Shown here in pieces: positions 28,935-38,623 of a stretch of 64,000 bases of DNA. Source of the stretch: Parasphingorhabdus sp. (GTDB taxonomy: Bacteria > Pseudomonadota > Alphaproteobacteria > Sphingomonadales > Sphingomonadaceae); assembly GCA_030373505.1 (NCBI GenBank), contig JAUCYS010000012.1, positions 1 through 64,000 on the forward strand, written 5' to 3'. The stretch's first letter is position 1. The number at the start of each line of letters is the position of its first letter. A program made the position numbers and the translations under genes. The notes beneath the pieces are model-generated. The model ran no database searches, was not told the DNA's origin, and saw only the letters and a list, made by a program, of their open reading frames with translations.

Positions 28935-30950
28935 TCACTCTTCCACTCGCAAGCCGTCCTTACGCGTGTTCCACTTTTCGAATCTGAAGGTCGGCTGTGG
29001 TCGGGTCTCGCGGATTTCGAAAACAATCGTTTCCGCGGCGGGAGTACCCTGCGGCCGGGTCACGGATACCCTGGCAGTATGCGTGCCTGGCGCGAGGCCT
29101 TCGGGGACGGGAAAGCGCCAAAGATGCGAACTGTGATCGGCTGCCGAACCCTGGGGGCGGGGAGGTGCGGGCGGCATCGGAGACAGGCGGCCCTGTATAT
29201 AGCCTTGGCTGGTTGTCGCTCCCGATTTGCTGCCGATTGCGGTGCGTGAAACCGTCAGTTGATGCTGCAAGGCGAAGGGGTCCGCATATTCGGAGCCGCT
29301 GCGACTTGCCTCGCCCTTGGCCTCCTGCGTTCGCTGCATCGGCCTGGCAGGGCCGCCATCGATAGAGACGGTGACGCCGGTGTCGCTGTCGCCAAGCCAG
29401 ACATTCGCCGTCAACCAGGAACCCGCCTTAATATCCGCGGGCGTCAGGAGCTTGACGTCGGGCAAGTCCTGAATACTCAGAGGCGGCACATCGCCGGCCC
29501 GGTGCGGCTCGGAATCGCGCCAGTCGAGCAGTATCTTTGCCCATTCGCGGAAGGCCGGCGTGTTCAGGGAAAGCGACATGGCACGGCTTTCGGGCTGGCC
29601 GGACGCGAGATAGTCCAGGCGGTAGTCGAGACCGGTCACCTTCATGTCGATATAGCCCCGAGGCGCGCCGTCGCCCTGCAGGCTCATGGGCACACCCGTC
29701 ATGTCAAAATCGCCCCCCCACCAGTCGCCCGCGACGGCTCCGGCCACAACGTGGCGGAAGGGTATGCTGTCCACACCCACCGATTCGCGCCATCCGGCAA
29801 AGGAGTCCCCGGCAGCCAGGTTTTCCAGCGTGTGGCTGTGTCCCGACAGGTCGAGCGCTGCCCGGCCCTTGAGGATATCGTACAGCCGAACCGCATTGTC
29901 GGTCTGGTGCTGCCATTGCTCGCGATTGTCGAACCCGACCAGCGGGATGTGATGCCCGATCACGATGAGCCGGTCGTGCGGTGTGAGCCGGACGAGGTTC
30001 GCGACGAACGTCATCTGATCTTCGGTAAAGCGCCCGTTATAGGTCTTGCGGGGATCTTCTCCGCAGAAATCCCGGCCGAACTCCTCGTAGTCGACCAGTC
30101 CGCAAGGATAGACGACGTTGTCGAGCCCGATAAACAGGACTTTCCCCGCCTCGAAAGCATAGCTGGTGGGGCCGTATTCGCGCCGCCATGTATCGGAACT
30201 ATCGGCATCGCGGTCGGCATCCGAATCATAGTCATGGTTGCCCTGGACCCACCATTGCGGAATCTCCGCCGCGCCCAGCACGTCGGCCAGCCGCGGGATC
30301 AGGTCGAGGTCATCCCCCACCAGATCGCCAAGCGCAAAGATGCAGGCGGGCTTCGTTTTCCGGTCGCGCAATTCCCGCACGATCGTATCGCGGGCATAGC
30401 CGACCTCGATATTGGATGTCGCCTGCACGTCGCCCAGAATCGCGCAGCTGAAATCCTCACCCACCGGGCTCGGTGCCAGCGGGAAATTGATCGCTGCGGG
30501 GAGCGGGCCGGTTGGGGGGAGGCCGCCGTAACGCAAGGGCTTGGGTGATCCGGCCGGTTTGTGCTGATAGGCGAATTGCGGGATGAACCTCTTATCGGTC
30601 GGAACGCGCCAGCCAGCTGGCTGAATGACAAACAGGCTCATATCCTGGAGCGCCGGCAGACTGTATTTGCCCTCCTGATTCGTCACTGCGATATCGCGAC
30701 CGTTCGACACCTTGACGCCTTTGATCCCGGCTTCGCCATTATCCCGCCGGCCATTCCGGTTGGCATCATCAAATACCCACCCGGACGCGGTTTCGGGGCT
30801 GCCGGAAGCTCCGGTCACCACTTCGATGTGGGCAAAATAGGGGGCGGGCGAGACCTGCTCGGCATGCGCGTCCACCGTATCGAGAGGCCCAAATACCACG
30901 CTCGCGGCCAGCAGGACAGCTATTCGGCCAGGCCGAAGTTGGTTTTTCAT
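28935..30950 (-). CDS. Exported calcineurin-like phosphoesterase with flanking N and C domains
   Basis: A 671-residue exported protein (signal peptide ending VDAHAEQ). Residues 40-110 form a SdrD-B-like beta domain (GWVFDDANRNGRRDNGEAGIKGVKVSNG). The metallophosphoesterase core runs about 165-400 with ILGDVQ, FALGDLVGDD, WVQGNHDYDSD, IGHHIPL and SGHSH, so the two-metal site is complete. A C-terminal beta domain follows. These proteins act on phosphate esters outside the cytoplasm; the substrate is unknown. It is divergent from the Oar-like TonB receptor, suggesting a joint uptake function. Confidence 0.88.
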   Translation of the reverse strand: MKNQLRPGRIAVLLAASVVFGPLDTVDAHAEQVSPAPYFAHIEVVTGASGSPETASGWVFDDANRNGRRDNGEAGIKGVKVSNGRDIAVTNQEGKYSLPALQDMSLFVIQPAGWRVPTDKRFIPQFAYQHKPAGSPKPLRYGGLPPTGPLPAAINFPLAPSPVGEDFSCAILGDVQATSNIEVGYARDTIVRELRDRKTKPACIFALGDLVGDDLDLIPRLADVLGAAEIPQWWVQGNHDYDSDADRDADSSDTWRREYGPTSYAFEAGKVLFIGLDNVVYPCGLVDYEEFGRDFCGEDPRKTYNGRFTEDQMTFVANLVRLTPHDRLIVIGHHIPLVGFDNREQWQHQTDNAVRLYDILKGRAALDLSGHSHTLENLAAGDSFAGWRESVGVDSIPFRHVVAGAVAGDWWGGDFDMTGVPMSLQGDGAPRGYIDMKVTGLDYRLDYLASGQPESRAMSLSLNTPAFREWAKILLDWRDSEPHRAGDVPPLSIQDLPDVKLLTPADIKAGSWLTANVWLGDSDTGVTVSIDGGPARPMQRTQEAKGEASRSGSEYADPFALQHQLTVSRTAIGSKSGATTSQGYIQGRLSPMPPAPPRPQGSAADHSSHLWRFPVPEGLAPGTHTARVSVTRPQGTPAAETIVFEIRETRPQPTFRFEKWNTRKDGLRVEE

Positions 30951-31294
30951 GTCAAAACTCCAAAAATATCAACAGCAAAGCCACACTTTATGATGAATCG
31001 GGTTGCCGACCCCTTTGCATTGCGCGCGGTCGGACGAACGCTATGGAACCGCATTGTTTCAAGATAATGACGGTTTAACAGCGAACGCGACGGTTTCCTG
31101 GTGGGATTGCAAAGCGTTGGCGTGTAGTTTGCTACCGGTCAGAAAATACAGGGAATGTTGATATTATGATGTCTTGTCACAAAATATACACTTACAAACC
31201 TTAGTGGGCACTCCACGGATCGGACGAGAAGAACCGCCGCCTGCAAATGGCTGGCTCGCCCGGTCTCGGGACACATCCAGTTAGGGGATCATCA
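30951..31294. other. Intergenic region between divergent phosphoesterase and TonB receptor genes
   Basis: 344 bases without a supportable gene. The stretch 31140-31203 is AT-rich (TTGATATTATGATG, CACAAAATATACAC) and is the likely promoter region for the receptor. I see no clear palindrome or convincing -35/-10 pair. Confidence 0.4.
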
Positions 31295-34200
31295 ATGACT
31301 CATTTTTTCCGTGGGGCGCGCGCCACCGCCCTGTTGCGGGCAACTTTTCTGGTCGGCACTTCTCTTCCGGCGCTCGCCAGCCTGCATGGCGAAGCTCACG
31401 CCCAGGACTATACGAACGTCACCGCTTCGGGGCGGGTTACGGGGGAAGACGGTGCCCCCATTGCCGGAGCAATCGTTGCTCTGACCTCCAGCGATCGCGG
31501 GATTAACCGTACAGCGACGACCAACGACAGCGGGACTTACACCATCCCTCAACTCGCACCGGGCAATTACGACATCGTCGTGACAGCGGACGGCTATGCG
31601 ACATATAAGGAGGCTGGCGTTGCGCTCACGCGCAACAATGGCGCTGCTAACAGCTTCAGTCTGGTTGCCTCTTCTGTCAGCGACAACGCCATCGTCGTGA
31701 ACGGTGAACGCTTGGTTATCAACGATTTCGAAGATGCGACGATCGGTGCGACCATCAACGTCGCCGACATTGACCAGAGAATCCCGATTGCCCGCTCGTT
31801 GCAGGATATTGTGATGATGGCACCGGGTGCGGTGCGAGGATCTTCCGGTGCCAATGCCGGCTTCGCCGACCAGGTGGCGATCAGTGGGGCGTCCTTCATC
31901 GAGAACGCATTTTACGTGAACGGGCTCAACATCACCAACTTCCGCATGGGCCTTCAGCCGGTGGAAGTTCCCTACGACTTCTACAAGACGGTTGAAGTCA
32001 AGACGGGGGGCATGCCTGCCGAGTTCGGCCGGGCCACCGGGGGCGTTGTGAACGCGGTGACCAAGTCGGGGAGTAACGACTTCCACGCCGGCGTGCTTGG
32101 TACGTGGGAACCCCAGGGCATGCGCGAATCCTCTCCCGCCACCTATTCCACCAATAACGAGAGCGCGACGCAGGACCGTCACGAGATCGTGATGCAGGGC
32201 AGCGGCCCGATCATTCGAGATCATCTGTTTGTCTATGGGCTCTACTCGATCCGCAAGTTCGAATCGCTGACCCCCGATCAGGACCAGGACAATGCGACGC
32301 GCGTTGTGAATGACAGCCCGTTCTGGGGCGTGAAGGTGGACGGATACATCACCGATGACCACCATCTCGAGTTCACCTATTTCGACACGACCAACGAAAC
32401 GCGCACCCGCAGCATCGAATATGATCGCGCCACAGGCAAAGAAGGCGCCGAGACCGGTGGCACAAATGGTCGCGGCGGGGGCAAGAACTATGTCGCGCGG
32501 TATACCGGCACCGTGACGCCTTGGCTGACTGTGTCGGGCGCATATGGCGTGAACAAGCTGCGCGACGGCACGCTGCCGCTCGATATCGATAACGAGCGTG
32601 TGCTGGACTACAGGCAGAGCGATGCGGGTATCGATATCGGCCTGAACAAGGTCACTGATGCCTACGGCTATACTACTGACGAACGCGAATTCTTCCGCGG
32701 CGACGTGGATCTCACCTTCGATATGGCCGGCTTTCATCACCTGCGGCTCGGCTACGATCACGAAACCGACACGTCCGAGCAGGTCCATCAGACCATGGGC
32801 CAGGGCTTCTTCAAGATATTCACCGCCAATGCCGACACCGCCGAACGGCTGGGTATTGCAGAGGGCACCGATTATTACACAACGCGTGTCTATCGGAACA
32901 ACGGTATCAGCACGGTCAAGAACGAAGCCTTCTATATCGAAGACGACTGGGCACTGATGGACGACCGTCTGCGGTTGCAGCTGGGCCTGCGCAACGACCG
33001 GTTCTCGAACCAGGGGGTTAACGGCGAGTCCTATTACGAATCTGGAAATCAATGGGCGCCGCGCGTCGGTGCGTCATATGACCTTCTCGGTGACGGGCGG
33101 ACCAAGCTTTACGGTTTCTACGGCAAGTATTACCTGCCGCTGGCAGCCGACATCAATCTCAACGTCATGGGCGGGCGCGAGACCTATACGCGTTACAATC
33201 TGCTCAACGGGCTTGATCCTGCGAAAGGTACGCCGCTGCCGGGCGATGCCATCCTTGGTGGAGAGGGTCTGCGCGCTTGCCCCGATACCGGTATCGCCAA
33301 TTGCGAAGTCCAGGCGGACGGATCTCCGGCCGACCCTTCGGGCGCGATCGCGAATAATCTTAAGCCGCAATCGGCTGACGAGTTTATCGTGGGTGCCGAG
33401 CATCGCCTGTCGAACAGCATCAAGCTGGGTGCATATTTTACCCATCGCGAACTTGGCAATGTGATCGAGGATCTCACGGTCGATTTCGGCGCGCGCGCCT
33501 ATTGCGTGGATCAGGGTTTTTCCGAGGCGGAATGCACGGCAGCTTATCCCGGCGGCAGCAATTGGGTCATCGCCAATCCCGGCGGAGACATAGAGGTGCA
33601 GATCAATCCGCTGCCCGACGGTTCAAAGCCGACCGTCACGCTTGCGGCCGACGATCTTGGCTATGACAAGCCGAAACGGCGCTATAATGCGGTTACGCTT
33701 ACCTTCGACCGCGAGTTCGACGGCAAATGGGGACTGTCGGCCAATTACACCTGGGCCATGAGCAAGGGCAACTATGAGGGAGGCGTCCGGTCGGAGAACG
33801 GCCAGCTTGCCGTCAACCGGGTTTCGGACTTCGACTCTCCGGGCTTCCAGAACGGGTCCTACGGCTATCTGCCGAACGACCGGCGACATACGCTCAAGCT
33901 CTTCGGCAGCTATCGGCCATTCGAATTTCTCGATCTTGGCGTGAACACGCTCGTTCAGTCGCCGCGCAGTTACAGCTGTATCGGAACGGTGCCGGAGGAG
34001 GTTGATCCCTATGCCCACGGATATCATGGCTACAGCTATTATTGTAACGACAAGCTCGTGCCCCGCGGTACCGCATTCAAAGGCGACTGGATCTATCAGT
34101 TTGATGTCAGCGCGGTTGCCCGCCTGCCGCTCGATGGACTGGACGCTTCCCTCCGGCTCGACATTTTCAATCTCTTTAACAGCAAGGGGGTGACTGCTTA

Positions 34201-34309
34201 TAACGAGTTCGGCCAACTTTCGAACGATGCGCCAAATTCCAATTACGGCAAGCCCGAAGCCTATCAGACGCCTCGTTATGCCAGGGTGCAATTCCGGCTA
34301 GGATTCTAA
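31295..34309 (+). CDS. Oar-like TonB-dependent receptor with carboxypeptidase-regulatory domain
   Basis: A 1004-residue outer-membrane protein. After the signal peptide (cleavage near ASLHGEAHAQ) comes a carboxypeptidase-regulatory-like beta domain (about 35-110: VTGEDGAPIAGAIVAL...GTYTIPQLAPGNYDIVV), a plug (SLQDIVMMAPGAV), and a beta-barrel ending with aromatic YARVQFRLGF. This architecture is that of Oar-like receptors, which import large or unusual ligands. ATG 31295 follows TTAGGGGATC. Its partners appear to be the divergent phosphoesterase and the DeoR gene downstream. A strong hairpin follows the stop. Confidence 0.9.
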   Translation: MTHFFRGARATALLRATFLVGTSLPALASLHGEAHAQDYTNVTASGRVTGEDGAPIAGAIVALTSSDRGINRTATTNDSGTYTIPQLAPGNYDIVVTADGYATYKEAGVALTRNNGAANSFSLVASSVSDNAIVVNGERLVINDFEDATIGATINVADIDQRIPIARSLQDIVMMAPGAVRGSSGANAGFADQVAISGASFIENAFYVNGLNITNFRMGLQPVEVPYDFYKTVEVKTGGMPAEFGRATGGVVNAVTKSGSNDFHAGVLGTWEPQGMRESSPATYSTNNESATQDRHEIVMQGSGPIIRDHLFVYGLYSIRKFESLTPDQDQDNATRVVNDSPFWGVKVDGYITDDHHLEFTYFDTTNETRTRSIEYDRATGKEGAETGGTNGRGGGKNYVARYTGTVTPWLTVSGAYGVNKLRDGTLPLDIDNERVLDYRQSDAGIDIGLNKVTDAYGYTTDEREFFRGDVDLTFDMAGFHHLRLGYDHETDTSEQVHQTMGQGFFKIFTANADTAERLGIAEGTDYYTTRVYRNNGISTVKNEAFYIEDDWALMDDRLRLQLGLRNDRFSNQGVNGESYYESGNQWAPRVGASYDLLGDGRTKLYGFYGKYYLPLAADINLNVMGGRETYTRYNLLNGLDPAKGTPLPGDAILGGEGLRACPDTGIANCEVQADGSPADPSGAIANNLKPQSADEFIVGAEHRLSNSIKLGAYFTHRELGNVIEDLTVDFGARAYCVDQGFSEAECTAAYPGGSNWVIANPGGDIEVQINPLPDGSKPTVTLAADDLGYDKPKRRYNAVTLTFDREFDGKWGLSANYTWAMSKGNYEGGVRSENGQLAVNRVSDFDSPGFQNGSYGYLPNDRRHTLKLFGSYRPFEFLDLGVNTLVQSPRSYSCIGTVPEEVDPYAHGYHGYSYYCNDKLVPRGTAFKGDWIYQFDVSAVARLPLDGLDASLRLDIFNLFNSKGVTAYNEFGQLSNDAPNSNYGKPEAYQTPRYARVQFRLGF

Positions 34310-34320
34310 GCTCTTCTGCT

Positions 34321-34349
34321 CCCGCCTGCCGGTCCATTCGGCAGGCGGG
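34321..34349. terminator. Strong hairpin after the TonB receptor gene
   Basis: Perfect 11-bp stem CCCGCCTGCCG (34321-34331) and CGGCAGGCGGG (34339-34349), loop GTCCATT, 11 bases after the stop. No long T run follows, so it may be a 3' stabilising hairpin rather than a full terminator. Confidence 0.65.
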
Positions 34350-34469
34350 AATCATTCATGGTCTTTGGCCATTTTGCGGGCTATGATTTGAAAGCTATCC
34401 GGATTACCGAACACGGCTCTGTGATACCGGGCCAGACCTTGACCCGAATGTGACGGAATAGAACAGCCT

Positions 34470-35225
34470 ATGTTGAAAAGATCTGCACGACAGCGCGAGA
34501 TAGTGGCGATGCTGCGCAGCGGCATCACCCTGTCGGTCGTCGGGCTTGCGGAAGAGCTCAATGTTTCCGATGAAACGGTGCGTCGCGAATTGCGGGTTCT
34601 CGAGAAACAGGGCGTCGTTCATCGCGAGCATGGCGGCGCACGGTTGGCGACGCCGACCCTGGAAGGACCGCTGCACCAGCGCATGGAGGCAAACGCCGAG
34701 GCGAAGCTTCGCATTGCACGGGCCGCCGCGGACTTTGTGTCTGACGGAGACATCCTGTTCATCGATTCCGGCACAACGTCCTGCTACATTGCCCAGCAAC
34801 TGGTTGACCGCAGATCGCTGACGATCATCACCAACTCTCTGCGCGTCGCTTCCGACCTCGGGGGCATCAACAACAACCGGCTGTTCCTGGCCTCAGGAGA
34901 GATGGATTACGGATACCGCGCCTTTTCGGACGCGACGGCGCAGGAATATATATCGGGCTTCACCCCGCATCTGTCGATTCTCTCGGTGGGCGGGATCAGT
35001 CTCGATATGGGCCTGTCGGATTTTCACCCCGGCGAAGCTGCCATGAGCCGCATTGCCTACGCCACCTCACAAAAGGTCTTGCTCGGCGCAGATTCATCGA
35101 AATTCGGCCGTCATGGGCTGATGCGTACGGCTCGATTGACCGATGTGGACATTCTGGTAACTGAAAAGAGACTTGATGCCGAGTTCGCCCAAGCTTTCTC
35201 TCACGCCGACGTCGTAATTGCATAA
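34470..35225 (+). CDS. DeoR-family transcriptional regulator
   Basis: A 251-residue regulator. The N-terminal winged helix is standard DeoR (ARQREIVAML, VVGLAEELNVSDETVRRELRVLEKQGVVHREHGGA). The C-terminal DeoRC sugar-phosphate sensor shows FIDSGTTSCYIAQQL, TIITNSLRVA and LGADSSKFGR. Members respond to phosphorylated sugars or related metabolites, so it may control the phosphoesterase/TonB module upstream. Its last 25 bases overlap the converging POT gene. Confidence 0.92.
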   Translation: MLKRSARQREIVAMLRSGITLSVVGLAEELNVSDETVRRELRVLEKQGVVHREHGGARLATPTLEGPLHQRMEANAEAKLRIARAAADFVSDGDILFIDSGTTSCYIAQQLVDRRSLTIITNSLRVASDLGGINNNRLFLASGEMDYGYRAFSDATAQEYISGFTPHLSILSVGGISLDMGLSDFHPGEAAMSRIAYATSQKVLLGADSSKFGRHGLMRTARLTDVDILVTEKRLDAEFAQAFSHADVVIA

Positions 35226-36580
35226 GCATCGTGCCGGGCGAGAGCGGTAAAGAGCAGAGAGACGGCAATAAGCACTGCCCCAACGGCGCTCACCGCCGAG
35301 TGAACGAGCCAGAACGCCGTGCTGCCCATGGTTTCATAATGGGTGCCGATCCAGCCAACCCATAGACTGGCGAAGAACCCGTGCAGATAGAACAGGCCGA
35401 CCCACAGGCCGGTTTGTCCCTTCGGTGCAAGACTTGCCGCGATGCTCAATCCCGATGGCCATACGAGCACTATCGCCAGGTCGACCAGGACAAGATAGCT
35501 CAGCAGCAACAGCAGGGGTAGTTTTCCGCCAATTGCGCTTCCGCCAAAGGCGAGCACAAGGTAGCCCGCGGCACAGATCAGGCAGCCCAGGCCAATCTGT
35601 GTCAGGGGACCAATTTCCATTCCTCGCTTCGACAGCTGCCGGAAGACCGCCTGCGACGCGAAGAGGAGCAGGATTGTAACAAGTCCGTCCAGTGCCAATA
35701 TCCAGCCAACCGGTGTGTCCCAGGTGCCAATGGAAAGATCGACCTTTTGCTGGCTCCAGACCAGCACGATATTTGCTATCTGCCCATAGGCGGCAAAGCA
35801 AAGATAGGTGGCGATCATTCCCCCGCAGAGGCGTATTGTTGCATTCCGCTTCCCGGGTTCCTCCACGTCTTTCTCTCGGCCCTCTGGCGCCCGAGGAAAA
35901 TTCGCGGAGAAATCTGCCGCGCAATATTTGTCGCTGACGATCGCGATATAGATGGCCAAGCCTATCGCCAGGCCGCCTGCGGCGAGGCCAAGGGCGACTT
36001 GCCAGCCGGCCAGCAGCGCAACCGTTCCAATAGCCAGGGGGCCAAAGACGACACCCACATTCAGGAAGACGAGATAGTAGGAATATGCCCTTCGCCGCTG
36101 CGTTTCGTTTTCGAATAAAACGCCCACCTGAACCGAAAGATTGCCTTTCAGCAGGCCGGTTCCTGCCGCAAACAGCACCAGGCCCGGAAGGAAGCCGATG
36201 ATCGAAACCATCAGCAGCAGACCCGAAATCGTGCTCGCCCCTCCGGTTAGAACGGATCCCCGTCGACCAAGCATAAGGTCGCCGATCAACCCGCCAACCG
36301 GAATCGAAAGATAGACCAGAGCATTTGTGAAGCCGTAAATCTGCGACGCAAGTGCCAAGGGGCCAGTCGCGCCATCAGCGCCCCAGTCCAGAAAAGAGCG
36401 AAGGAGATCAAATCCGAATATGTTGCGGCTCTGCGGTATCAGCTCTTCTATCAGCAGAAGGGTCAAAATCGATTTGAGACCGGCAAGAGCAAAGCGCTCC
36501 CAGAACTCGGTCAAAGACAGTCCGAGAAAAACAGCACGGCGCTGTAGCGACGATGTCGATTGCTCTTGCAACGGCTGCAT
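35201..36580 (-). CDS. POT family peptide transporter (proton-dependent)
   Basis: A 459-residue PTR2/POT-type transporter that imports di- or tripeptides with protons. The family N-terminal motif is present as LGLSLTEFWERFALAGLKSILTLLL, with the ExxER-like E-F-W-E-R helix 1, GGLIGDLMLGRRG after helix 2, and about twelve helices. I start at ATG 36580 because AAGGAGGGTCC lies directly upstream; the ORF could extend to 36685 without support. It points away from the S12/dgcA operon across a 400-base spacer. The related MlrD of microcystin degraders is also of this type. Confidence 0.88.
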   Translation of the reverse strand: MQPLQEQSTSSLQRRAVFLGLSLTEFWERFALAGLKSILTLLLIEELIPQSRNIFGFDLLRSFLDWGADGATGPLALASQIYGFTNALVYLSIPVGGLIGDLMLGRRGSVLTGGASTISGLLLMVSIIGFLPGLVLFAAGTGLLKGNLSVQVGVLFENETQRRRAYSYYLVFLNVGVVFGPLAIGTVALLAGWQVALGLAAGGLAIGLAIYIAIVSDKYCAADFSANFPRAPEGREKDVEEPGKRNATIRLCGGMIATYLCFAAYGQIANIVLVWSQQKVDLSIGTWDTPVGWILALDGLVTILLLFASQAVFRQLSKRGMEIGPLTQIGLGCLICAAGYLVLAFGGSAIGGKLPLLLLLSYLVLVDLAIVLVWPSGLSIAASLAPKGQTGLWVGLFYLHGFFASLWVGWIGTHYETMGSTAFWLVHSAVSAVGAVLIAVSLLFTALARHDAYAITTSA

Positions 36581-36977
36581 GGACCCTCCTTGGCAAAGGA
36601 GAGCGTATAAGCAGGATAGCGTAACATTATCATGACAGCCGCGCCGTCTGATGGAAAGGACAGAGTGGTCGCTGATTGCCTTCATGGGAGTAGGGCCCGA
36701 GCCGGCGGGAACTGGGCCGTTTGTGGACAGTCTGGTTCTGCAAGGCGGAGTTCTTAAAGCGGTCCGTCAGCGATATGCATCAATTCAGCTGCCTTCACTT
36801 CTACTGTTCAACTTGGCGATAACTTCTGAGTGACTGCTCTGTAAAATTCACAAAATCGGTTCTCGTGAGAAACAATGAGAATTTTCTGATTTGGAATAAT
36901 TCTCATTCTAGGCTACAAATTATTCAATTGAGTGCTGACCGCTCGCTTTGTCGCGGGAATCGGAACAGCGGAGCCAG
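36581..36977. promoter_or_regulatory. Divergent control region of the POT gene and the peptide operon
   Basis: About 400 bases without a supportable gene. The right third is AT-rich and holds a perfect 12-base palindrome TTCTCGTGAGAA (36860-36871) and an inverted pair AATGAGAATT (36874-36883) / AATTCTCATT (36898-36907) with a 14-base gap. These are likely operators for the plus-strand operon. Confidence 0.6.
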
Positions 36978-38585
36978 ATGGGGATTGAGTCTATGAACAG
37001 CGACAACCGGCTGCTGAAATATGTGGCAGCATTTGTTTTAATTATACCCTTTTCGGTTTCCGTCACGGCCAAGCCACCGGAAAATTTCGACCAGCGGATC
37101 GAAGAGGTTCGGCAGAACGCCGGGGTACCAGGCATGGCGGTCGCGATCGTCGAGCAGGGAGAGGCCACGCTGGTGAAGGGTTATGGCACGCGCAAGCTTG
37201 GTGGGAACCGGCCGGTCGACGAAGCGACAATTTTCCCGACCGGTTCAACCGGCAAGGCGGTGACGGTAGCAGGACTGGCCTTGCTGGTGGATAAGGGCAT
37301 GATTGACTGGGACGACAAGGTGATCGACCATCTTCCGTGGTTCCGGATGTACGATCCCTATGTGACCCGCGAAATGACGATCCGCGACCTGCTGGTTCAC
37401 CGCAGCGGTCTGGGACTAGGGGCTGGCGATCTGTTGTTCGTGCCCCGGACCAATTTGACCCGCAAGGAATCGGTGCGCCGTCTTGCCCATATCAAGCCGG
37501 CGACCAGCTTCCGCTATGGCTATGCCTATGACAATATCCTCTACATGGTCGCAGGCCAGTTGATCGAAGAGGTCACGGGGCAGACCTGGGAGGACTATAT
37601 TGCGGAGCAGATTTTCGCGAAAGCGGGAATGAGCGACAGCACCGCCGCCAGCGAACCGCGCTTCGCCGCCGAAAACCGGGCCTTTCCGCACGCGCGGATG
37701 AATGGCGGACTGCGGGGCGCCGGCGACCAGGAAATGCTCGACGAGCGTGATGAACTGGGCCGGACCGCTGCTCCCGCCGGTGGCCTGGCGCTCAGCGCCC
37801 GCGACATGGCGACCTGGCTGAAAATCCAGCTGGCCCATGGCAAGATGCCGAATGGCGAGCGGCTGTTCAGCGAACAGTCTTCGAAGGAAATGTGGACGCC
37901 GGTGGTGCTTCAGCCGATCGGCGATCTGCCACCATCGCTGGCCGCGGCACAGCCCAATTTCGATACCTATGCGCTGGGCTGGGATGTCAGCGACTATCGC
38001 GGTGTGAAGATCGTGTCGCATGGTGGTGCGGTGTTCGGGTTCCAGACCGTGGTTGCGATGATCCCGGGCAAGGATGTCGGCTTTGCGATCATGATCAATT
38101 CCGAGGATGGTCAGGTCCTGCGCGGTATGATGTCCGAACTGCTCGATCATTATCTTGATGCGCCAAAAGCGGATTGGCCGGAAAAATGGGCCGCTTTCCG
38201 CCAGCAGCGGATCGAAAAAGGGCTGGAGCTGCTGAAATCTGCCCAGGCGAAACCGGCAAAAGTCGGGCCTTCCCGTTCTCTTGACGCCTATGCGGGGGAA
38301 TATGTCGATCCGTGGTACGGCAAAATCGTCGTCGGCCGCGACAAGCAGGGGCTGACGATCGATTTTACCTCGACTCCGCGGATGAACGGCCGGCTGGAAC
38401 ATTATCAATATGACAGTTTCGTCACTCGCCTGACCGACAAGGCGATCGAGCCGGCCGTTGTGACCTTCTCGCTGGATGCCGAGGGAGCAGTGGACCGCGT
38501 CACCATGAAGCCGCTCTCGCCGATCGCCGATTTCAGTTACGACTATCAGGATCTGCTGTTCCGCCCGGTTGCAGCAAAGAAATAA
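36978..38585 (+). CDS. Exported S12 serine hydrolase (beta-lactamase fold) 1
   Basis: A 535-residue serine hydrolase with an N-terminal signal sequence (LLKYVAAFVLIIPFSVSVTA). Active-site motifs are intact: SxxK as STGK (about residue 88), YxN as YDN (about 185) and HGG near residue 350. A C-terminal lipocalin-like beta domain follows (about 430-535). S12 covers D-aminopeptidases, DD-peptidases, esterases and class C beta-lactamases; the neighbours favour a peptide or D-amino-acid substrate. ATGs at 36978 and 36993 are both possible starts. It is the first gene of the plus-strand operon, 38 bases before the dgcA-like gene. Confidence 0.85.
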   Translation: MGIESMNSDNRLLKYVAAFVLIIPFSVSVTAKPPENFDQRIEEVRQNAGVPGMAVAIVEQGEATLVKGYGTRKLGGNRPVDEATIFPTGSTGKAVTVAGLALLVDKGMIDWDDKVIDHLPWFRMYDPYVTREMTIRDLLVHRSGLGLGAGDLLFVPRTNLTRKESVRRLAHIKPATSFRYGYAYDNILYMVAGQLIEEVTGQTWEDYIAEQIFAKAGMSDSTAASEPRFAAENRAFPHARMNGGLRGAGDQEMLDERDELGRTAAPAGGLALSARDMATWLKIQLAHGKMPNGERLFSEQSSKEMWTPVVLQPIGDLPPSLAAAQPNFDTYALGWDVSDYRGVKIVSHGGAVFGFQTVVAMIPGKDVGFAIMINSEDGQVLRGMMSELLDHYLDAPKADWPEKWAAFRQQRIEKGLELLKSAQAKPAKVGPSRSLDAYAGEYVDPWYGKIVVGRDKQGLTIDFTSTPRMNGRLEHYQYDSFVTRLTDKAIEPAVVTFSLDAEGAVDRVTMKPLSPIADFSYDYQDLLFRPVAAKK

Positions 38586-38623
38586 CAGCCCGACGGACCT
38601 TCCCCAAAAGAAAGAAAAATTTG

